Below the pieces are notes generated by a model. That model saw nothing but the letters and a program-made list of their open reading frames with translations, was not told where the DNA came from and made no database searches. This document shows positions 53,901-62,900 of a DNA stretch of 64,000 nucleotides, one piece after another. A program made the translations under genes and the position numbers. Where the stretch lies: positions 4,246,307 to 4,310,306 of the forward strand of contig VZSR01003807.1 of NCBI GenBank assembly GCA_013398615.1, written 5' to 3'. Within the stretch, counting starts at the first letter, position 1; each line of letters opens with the position of its first letter. The stretch is from Brachypodius melanocephalos (taxonomy: Eukaryota > Chordata > Aves > Passeriformes > Pycnonotidae).

Positions 53901-56900
53901 ACCATGGACAGGGACATCTTCCACTAGATCGTGTTGCTCGATGGGGCATCCACAGCTTTTCTGGGCAACCTGTTCCACTGCCTCACCACCCTCACAGTAC
54001 AGAATTTCTGTCTAATATCCAGTCCAAACCTGCCCTCTTGCTGTTCAACACCATTCCCCTTGTTCTTGTTTAAAGTACCTCCCCAGCTCTCCTGTAAGTC
54101 CCTTTTAGGCACTGGAAGGCTGCTATAAGGTCTCCTCAAAACATCCCCATCTGCAGGCTGGACAGCCCCAACTCTCTCAGCCTGTCTTCGTAGGACAGAT
54201 GCTCCACCCCTCTGATCATCTTTGTGTCCCTTCTCTGGACCCACTCCAACAGGTCCATGTGTTCCCTGGGAGCCCCCGAGCTGGATGCAGTGTTCCAGCT
54301 GGGGTCTCACCAGAGCAGAGCAGAGCACAGGGACAGAATCCCCTCCTGGCCCTGCTGCCCACGCTGCTTTGGATGCAGAGCGGGACACGTTTGGTTTCTG
54401 GGCTGTGAATGCACATGGCTGGGTCATATTTAGCTTCTTGTCAACCAATATCCCCAAGTCCTTCCTCCCAGGGCTGCTCTCAATCCATTCTCTACCCAGC
54501 CTGTATTTGTGCCTGGGACAGCCCTGACATTTGTTTCTCTTTATAGTAAAGAAAATTTCTGTAGCACCTATTCATTGGTAATTCAGCTTCAGCTTTATGA
54601 ATTATGAGAATCTTTGGGAATGTAGTATACATAGCACAGCATCTGCTTACCAGTGTTTTGAACCCTCTGTCCTTTACCTCTGGTGACGCCAATGAACACT
54701 GTATCCTGTCTATTTTGGGATTGTCTCTTCTCAGTTGTTTCAGTAATTTGCTGTGTGAAGTTAAACAAGTTATTTGTGGCCTGGGCCACAAAGGTGCTGA
54801 AAGCTGATTACATTTAGAGATGCTGTAATTTGACTTCTCTGCTTCTCCATCCAATGGTGCTATCAGTGCCTGATTTTTCACTGTGACTCTGTAACTCAAT
54901 TAGGCTTAATGCCCATGGGGAACACTGAATGAAAGGTCATAAAGGTCAGGTTTTATCACTGGCTGCAAGCAAATGGGCAGCTTCTATTTAAATACTGAAT
55001 TTAATTATTTATACATAATTCTTTGCACAATAAAATTATGGAGGAAAATGATAATTTCTTTCTTAATCCATAGTTTTAAAGGACGATTAATGTCTGAATG
55101 CTAAGAAATGTGCACTGGCATCTGATACAAAGCCTGTTGAAGTCAATGTGGGTAATTCTTGATTTTTGGTTGGTTGGTGCGTTGGTTGTTTTTTACCTCA
55201 CCACTGGAGCAGGCTCTTAGAGCAACCATCATCATCTGGGTCTAAATTCCAAGTCAGTACACCTCCGTGTTTTCTTTTAGTCAGTCTCTTGGATGCCTGA
55301 TGTTGCAAAAGGAGAACTATTGCTGTATGACCTTGAACTCTACTAGTTACAGTTTCCTGTCCTGGTATTTTCTGCTACAGCTCAGTCCACTGTGTGCTTA
55401 AAGTTAAAGTTGCTACAAGCTTGTTGATTGATGCTATTTAGATAGAGGATTTATGTGTGTATGCAAACAGATGATTCCAGCCAGGATGCTGCTATAAGAT
55501 TGTTATATTCCCAGCCTGTATAGACTTAGATATTCCTTGGCAAAGAGGCGTGACAGGGCTTGGATAGGGCTTTATACAAAGATGAAGGGGGACAGGCATT
55601 TCTAAAATGAGATTTGCCATTTATGATACAGCAAATGCTCATTTGAGTGAGCTGTACTACAAAAATCCATATTAATTTATGATCTTATGTGTTCATTTCA
55701 ATGTTTGCAATCATCTAGACAAAATTTTTGGAATGTCGTTTCTTGTATATCCATCACTTGTAGTACAGTGACTGATTTTCAGCCAAGCAGACCATTATCT
55801 GTAAGACTGATTTGAGAGTCATTTTGGTTCTGGAGACGTGGGCTCAAATTGTGCTTACATGCACGGTTAACATGAGCCTTGTTCTTGAAGCACTGCTAAA
55901 ACTTGTTGCTCAGCAAGTTATTTTTGTGGCACTATCACTGTTCCCAAAGTGAGCTCACACTTAAGTGCTTCTCTGGATCAGGCCAAAATTTGACTGAATT
56001 TTAATTTTTGACAGATAAGATTGGTTTACTTTTAAGATCAATAGTGGTAATTGAATGATTTTTAAATTCCAAAGGCTGTAGGTTTCAAATGGCCAAACAA
56101 ATAGAAAGACTGTTCTCTTAGAAGATCTGTAACATGTGAGAAGCAGTACTTCACACACTGCAAAGCAAAAATTTTTTATAAAATGTAAATCTAGTCTCTT
56201 CAGTGTTGAGAAAGATACAAAAACTAATAGGACAGGGAATGTAAACCCGTATTTTTAATTTCAACTAATTAATCTTTGAGTTATTACTTCCTCTGCTCCT
56301 GCTTTGAGCAGAAAAATGTTCTTTGATACCTATAATACACTTGTTTGAAGTAAAAACCAGCAGGCCCAGAAAGCTAGTGGGGCTACACTGTTTAATGCCA
56401 CTTGGTAAACTAAATTAGGATTTAGTCAGTTAGCACCATGGGTGCCCTTTTTAAAAGTTGCTTTGATCTTATTCTCCCACCTATTTCTCCACAGCACATA
56501 TCTCTGGAAGGAATAGGATAGTTGAGATCTTATGGGGAATGACTGAATCTCCCTGGCAGAGCCTGTGGAGGAAGGTGGCGTATCGCCTTCCAGGACTTTG
56601 ACCACAGCTGGTACAATCAGTCCCTCACTTTCATGGAAGGACACCTGCCCTTACCCTTAATTGACAAAAGGAGATAAGTGATCCATTGAAGCAAAAATAA
56701 CGTTTGCTCACTCAGGAACATAAGCTAATAAACTTAATATGCTATAATGAAAAAAAAACAACAGTCTTCAGCCAAAAACTCATGACAGCAAAATCAATCT
56801 CAGCCTGTTTCATCCAAGAGTCTATGCTCCTGACTTAAAAATTCTTAGCAGATAGGTGGCTTTTGTTGTATCCCTTGAAGGCTAAGGAAAAGGCTTCCAA

Positions 56901-59900
56901 AGAAGGAAGCGAGTTTTCCAGTTAAGGAGCCCTTGTACAGTGTGACTTGATGCCAGTTTTCTCCTTACATACAAGAGTTTACTTTCACAATTTTGGGTGG
57001 TTTTTTTTATTTTTCAAAATTGTTTGGAGGGTTGGATTAGAGAATACCTAGGCAAATGTGACATCTGCATGTCCATGGGCTGTGGTACGCTGCATCCAGG
57101 AGTGCTAAAAGAATTGTTGAATACCAGAGTGAGACTGCTTATGATGATGTTTGAAAGACCATGGCAGTCAGGAGAGGTGCCTGAGGACTGGAAGAAAGCA
57201 AATGCCTCTCCAGTCTTCAGCAAGTGTGAGAAAGACGACTCAAGGAGCTACCGGCTGGTAGCTCCAGCTTCATCTCAATCCTTGGCAAGGTGATGGAGCA
57301 TCTGATTCTGGAGGCCACCTCTAGCCACAGGGAAGACAGGAATGTGGTCAGGAGTAGTCAGGTAAATCACACTTAACCAACCTGACTGCCTTCTACAATG
57401 AGTCAACTACTCGGATGAATGAGGGAAGACCAGTGGATTTTGCCTCTCTTGACTTTAGTGAGGCTTTCAACACCGTCTCTCACAACATCCACATNNNNNN
57501 NNNNNNNNNNNNNNNNNNNNNNNNNNNNNNNNNNNNNNNNNNNNNNNNNNNNNNNNNNNNNNNNNNNNNNNNNNNNNNNNNNNNNNNNNNNNNNACATCT
57601 GGAGTGCTGGGTCCAGTTCTGGGATCCTCAGTGCAAGAGACATGGAGCTCCTGGACCAGGCCAGTGGAGGGATACAGAGATGATGAGCAGACTAGAACAT
57701 CTCTCACGAGGAAAGGCTGAGGGAGCTGGGCCTGTTCAGCCTCGAGAAGAGATGACTGAGAGGGGACCTCATCAATGTCTGCCAGTATCTAAAGGGAAGG
57801 TGCCAAGAGGATGGAGCCAGGCTCTTCTCAGTGGGGCTGAGTAGTAGGACAAGAGGTAATGGGCAGAAACTGATGCACAGGAAGTTCCATCTGAATATGA
57901 GGAAGAACTTCTTTACTGAGAGTGACCGAGCACTGGAACAGAGTGTCCAGAGAGGTTGTGTCTCTCTCTCACTGGAGATGTTCAAGAACTGCCTGGCCTC
58001 AGTCCTGTAACGTGCTCTAGGATGACCCTGCTTGAACAGGGAGGTTGGACCAGACAACCTCCTGTGATCTCTTCCAACCCGACCCACTCTGTGATTTTGT
58101 AGTTCTGTGATTCTGTTAAGGTATTTTTTTACCTGTTTTATTTTATCATTCTTCACTTTCAACAGTCAATTGATTTCAGCACAGAATGCTTCTCATACTT
58201 TTGAAGTTTATCCCAAACCAGGTTGCTCTGACTGGGCTTAGAGGAGGAAACATGAACACTGCCCCTGGCCTACAGAGCTTCTGGCTTCCAGCCTCTGTCT
58301 TCACAGAGGAAAGCTGCCTCTGTTCTCATTTTGTCCTCTGTGATTCTTTGTATTATTGGCAGTGTGATCTGTCTATTCCTCTTGCCAATTGCCCTAGAGA
58401 AGAATGCTCAAAAAAAAAAAAAGGGAACAAATTCTATCTGCACTTGCTGTCTTGTTCAAGCCTCAAAGCAAACCTTAGGTTCATACTGCCATGTGTCACG
58501 CATTTACAGTCTCTGCAATGCTAGTACTGGGCAGAGTGTTCTCAAGGCAAAGCCAAGAGCTAAATTCAAGGGATGGTGATGCACCAATAAAAGTAAGTTT
58601 CCAAAGTGTCAAACACATGTATTATGGATGACTATCATTTGCCACTGAGATCAAAAGTTCAGTTCGAAGCAGAGTCAGTGCAGAATTTCAGGACAGAGCC
58701 TTAAAAATTTATTCCAGTCTCAGGCAGAAAGTAAGTTGCTTCCTGTCAGGATGATATTAGTCTATTAAGCAGGTGAAAAAGCAATGGTAACTGCTGTCTT
58801 TTGTGAATGCCCTCATTCATGCTGGTGGCCTATGTGGGTCTGGAGATCCCTGTTCTCTGAACCAGCCAGTTCTAGGGTGTAGCTCCATGAGGAGTTCCTG
58901 CAGAGGAAGATGAAAATTGTTCTCTGTGCCCCAGATCTCAGAGGCCCCTATCAGTATTGCCAGGCTTGTGAGAGATCATGCTTTGAATTCAACCTGGTAT
59001 GTCTTTCTCAGTTAAATAATTTCAAAGTGTATAAAGAAAGGATAATTGCACTATTTAAAACAAAATGGATATTTCAGGCCAATTAATTTTAAAAGGTACC
59101 AATCTTTGCAAACTTGATAAAGACCTAGACAGAAGCATTCTGGCTATCAGGGGATCAAATTGCTTGTGTCACAGGAATAGCTAAGGCAAAGATGCTTGGA
59201 CACCTTAATTGTCTTTAATATCTGGATGTCACTTGATTTTTCTCAGAACAGAGGAGATTGATCCTGTTCTTGTGCTGTGCTTCTTGAAATGCTGAATGCC
59301 TAAACACAATGTCTGTACTGCAACACTTGCTTACCTTAGGAGAAATATTGCAAAAAAAGAGGGCAAGAATTGTTGATGGCCAGTGGAAGTGTGGACACTG
59401 CTCCTGTCTTTCAAAAAGTCACACAGAGTTCTTTCTTTGCTCTTCCTTAGTGAACTGGATTACCACGACGCTGCAAGTGTCAATGATAGATGTCAAAAGA
59501 TATGTGACCAATGGGACAGCCTGGGAACACTCACTCAGAAAAGGAGAGAGGCACTGGAGGTAAACCATATAATCAGGATCAGCAGCTCAGCTGAGGAAGG
59601 GAAAGGGAAATGAACCATTTATTTCAGATCTGGAAATGGTGCCATTGAGTGTCCACCTTGGAGTCCAAATAGCAAAAACTCTTTTCCTCAGATCTCCATT
59701 TAATTTTGGTGTGGTTACTTTTGCAAATGGACTGAATTACTCAGAGTAGACTTGACAGTAGTGAGCTGCCATGAACAGTTCTAAACCAGCAACAAATAGC
59801 ATGTGGTTTGTAGCACCCCTCTGTGGGAATTTGATGTCCAGCAAGGCTAAAAGGCATTGGTTAGTTACCTTTTCATACTAGTCTGAGTTTGCAGTCTTGC

Positions 59901-62900
59901 ATACTTTTCTGTTCAGCAGTAGGTTAATTTTTGGTAGTGAGTATTGCGAAACGCTGAGATACTTTGCAAAGCCTTATTCTTTTGGAAAAGAGGAAGTCAT
60001 AGACATAAATGCCAAGGTGGAAAACACGTGTAATTCTTCCTTTTTGTACTTCAAAGAAATTACTAAATAAAAATTAGCAGATTTTAATTCATTTGCAGAT
60101 AGATCTCAGTAACAAAAATACTTAAAATATATATTTAAAAATACTTAAAATATTAATATTGTACTTCAAAGGCATGTACCCACCCCTTTTAATGTGTTGG
60201 ATATGACAATACTTATACTGCAATTAGTCCTATTGCCTTGAGTGAAAATCCTTAAAGCAGGTGGTGAAATCAATCAATGCAATCAAATGCTTTTGAAAAG
60301 ACAAGTCATGACTTTGTATATGGGTGGGTATGTGTGTGGAGCTAGATCTTGCCCTAATAACAAAAGAATGCACTTTTCCCAACCTGTACAGAGGACGGAG
60401 AAATTGCTCGAAACAATCGATCAGCTTCACCTGGAGTTTGCCAAAAGAGCTGCTCCTTTCAACAACTGGATGGAAGGTGCTATGGAAGACCTACAGGACA
60501 TGTTTATTGTTCATAGCATAGAGGAAATTCAGGTAATTGTATTATTTTCTGTATCTACACCCAGTAGCCAGGATGTTTGAGAGGCTGAGAGAGGAGCTGT
60601 GCTTATTTATATCAGATCTTCCAGATGCTGGAAGAAATGTTAGAGTTTTCATGCTTTCCCTCTCTGTTTCTGATTTTAGAGTTTAATCTCTGCACACGAT
60701 CAATTTAAAGCTACTTTGCCAGAGGCAGATGGTGAACGACAGGCCATACTGTCAATCCAGAATGAAGTTGAAAAAGTCATCCAGAGTTACAGCATGAGAA
60801 TAAGTGCAACCAATCCTTACAGCACTGTTACAGTTGAAGAGATTCGTAGCAAGTGGGAAAAGGTAATGTATGCTAAATTGCTGAGTACAAAAAGGACATT
60901 TTAACACATTATTCCAGTTTAGAATTACTGAGAATATTCAGAGAACTTTACAATAAATCTCTAAATTATTCTAGATCATCAGATGCCAGAATGAATTTCT
61001 ACAGTACCTTATGCTCTCCCTTATGTTTGCCAGGCTTGCTTCTCAACATCCCTTGCTCCCGTCATGCAGTATTACCTATGTCCTCTTTGGCTTTCTGCCA
61101 GGGCAAGAGCAGCATGTGTTGAGGCTAGTGCAGAGCTGCTGCCTGGCCAGCGGTGCTGGTAAAAGAACAGAAAATGATTGTGTTCTTTCTCTTAGTATAA
61201 GGAGTAATTTTTGTGTTTCTTCTACCCAGATGCCACTTTTCAAAAATGTCGTATAAAATCAGCATCTTTGGGACTATTAATGTTTCGGTCCAATTAGATT
61301 AAAACTGGCATTAGCTACTGAAAAGTACTGAAAAGGGATTAAAGAGAGGCTCCTAGAGCAAGCACACCAATTTCATTTCATTAGGAACCAAGACAGATAA
61401 AATGCTGCAGGTAAATTATTGTGTAAAATGTAGAATTACAAAAACTTACATGGACAAGAACACGCCCTCAATGGGTAATAAAAATCAAGTAGTAAGGACT
61501 AAGGTTAGAATCTCCCTGTGTAATTCAGAAGGGTAAGCCAAACAAAAGCATTTGCAATGAATTAGAGACCTCCAGACATGCATGACAGACAGAACACATC
61601 TCATCCTATTCTAATGGAGGTGGTCAAATAAAACGTTTTGCACTGGCTCTCCTTAGAACAATTACTTAGAGATTGAAGAATCACCTTCATTTTTCAAAAG
61701 AAAAAAAAGTAACTGCTCTAAGAGCAGTTAAAGTGAAGTAATTGTCTCAGACTTGAATCCAACCAGAGGTGAGAATTTCTCCTCTCTCTGGTCAGGCTGC
61801 CCAACACCACGTTACAAATTTCTTATGTTAGCACAGAGTTTGTAAATAAAATAATGACCATTTTTGCTTGCTCTTCTGATATCGGCCTTCAGACCAATAA
61901 TGACAATCAGTAGCTGTAGACTTACTTGTTCCATTTGTTTTTAAACTATTCAGTTGTGCCTACTGACCTTGAGTGCCTTCCCACTGTAACAGGTGAAGCA
62001 GCTGGTGCCTCAGAGGGATCAATCCTTGCAGGAGGAGTTAGCCCGCCAGCACGCCAACGAGCGCCTGCGCCGCCAGTTCGCTGCTCAGGCCAATGTCATT
62101 GGGCCATGGATCCAGACCAAGATGGAGGTGAGTGTCAGACCCTCATGCAGAAGCTGATGAACAAAGCGATGCATAATTTTTTAATCTCTACTTTATATAC
62201 AGGGCAACAGCAAAGTCAATAACAGTTTGCCGGCTGTTTGGTCCTTAGCTACTTAGCACCCGTTAAGATTATCCTTAAAAGTGTGGAATTTTGTACAAGT
62301 GGTACCTTGATGGTAGCCAGGAGATTCAGCTTTGAAAAATCAATCACTAAACAATTACTGTTTAGCTTCTGCTTTTTGTAGAAAAGGTACCAGGTTCACT
62401 GGAGTCTCAATACTAATTCCAGGTGTAAATGTGACACATTTCTTTTGAAATGTGTTTTCTGCAGTAAAATTTCTCATATCCACTGCATGAAGGTTTTATT
62501 ACTATTGCTTCTCAGTATAAAATACAACATATTTATGTCAACATTGGTCAAATTAGCACATCTGAAGCTTAAATTTTGTGGGACTGGGGGGATGTCTTTT
62601 TTTCTTTTGACAGGAAATTGCCCGCAGTTCTATTGAAATGACGGGGCCTTTGGAGGACCAGATGAATCAGCTGAAGCAATATGAGCACAATATCATTAAT
62701 TATAAACACAATATTGACAAGCTGGAAGGAGATCATCAGCTTATACAAGAAGCCCTGGTGTTTGACAACAAGCACACCAACTATACCATGGAGGTAGCCA
62801 TTTACTCCCTTTTGTATTTATTAGTTTATTTTGTCCTCTTGTGCTGTGTAACTACCTTCCCTGATTTAAAGGGACTGCCACAGAAGATAGAATTTGGCAG

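Larger units (their letters stand above)
52829..59450 (+). other. ACTN2 intron 12 (6.6 kb) with two CR1 fragments and an assembly gap
   Basis: Outside the two CR1 copies and possible MIR-like scraps (near 53365-53440 and 55320-55370), nothing is recognised. A 100-N gap lies at 57495-57594. The acceptor of exon 13 is CTTTGCTCTTCCTTAG. ORFs in this intron derive from CR1 or are noise. Confidence 0.85.

Noticed and set aside
53924..54457. 177-codon minus-strand ORF in intron 12
   Set aside because: Not a host gene: it is the C-terminal part of a truncated CR1 retrotransposon protein.
57415..57844. ORFs spanning the N gap
   Set aside because: They read through unknown bases inside a broken CR1 copy, so the joined frame is not evidence of a protein.
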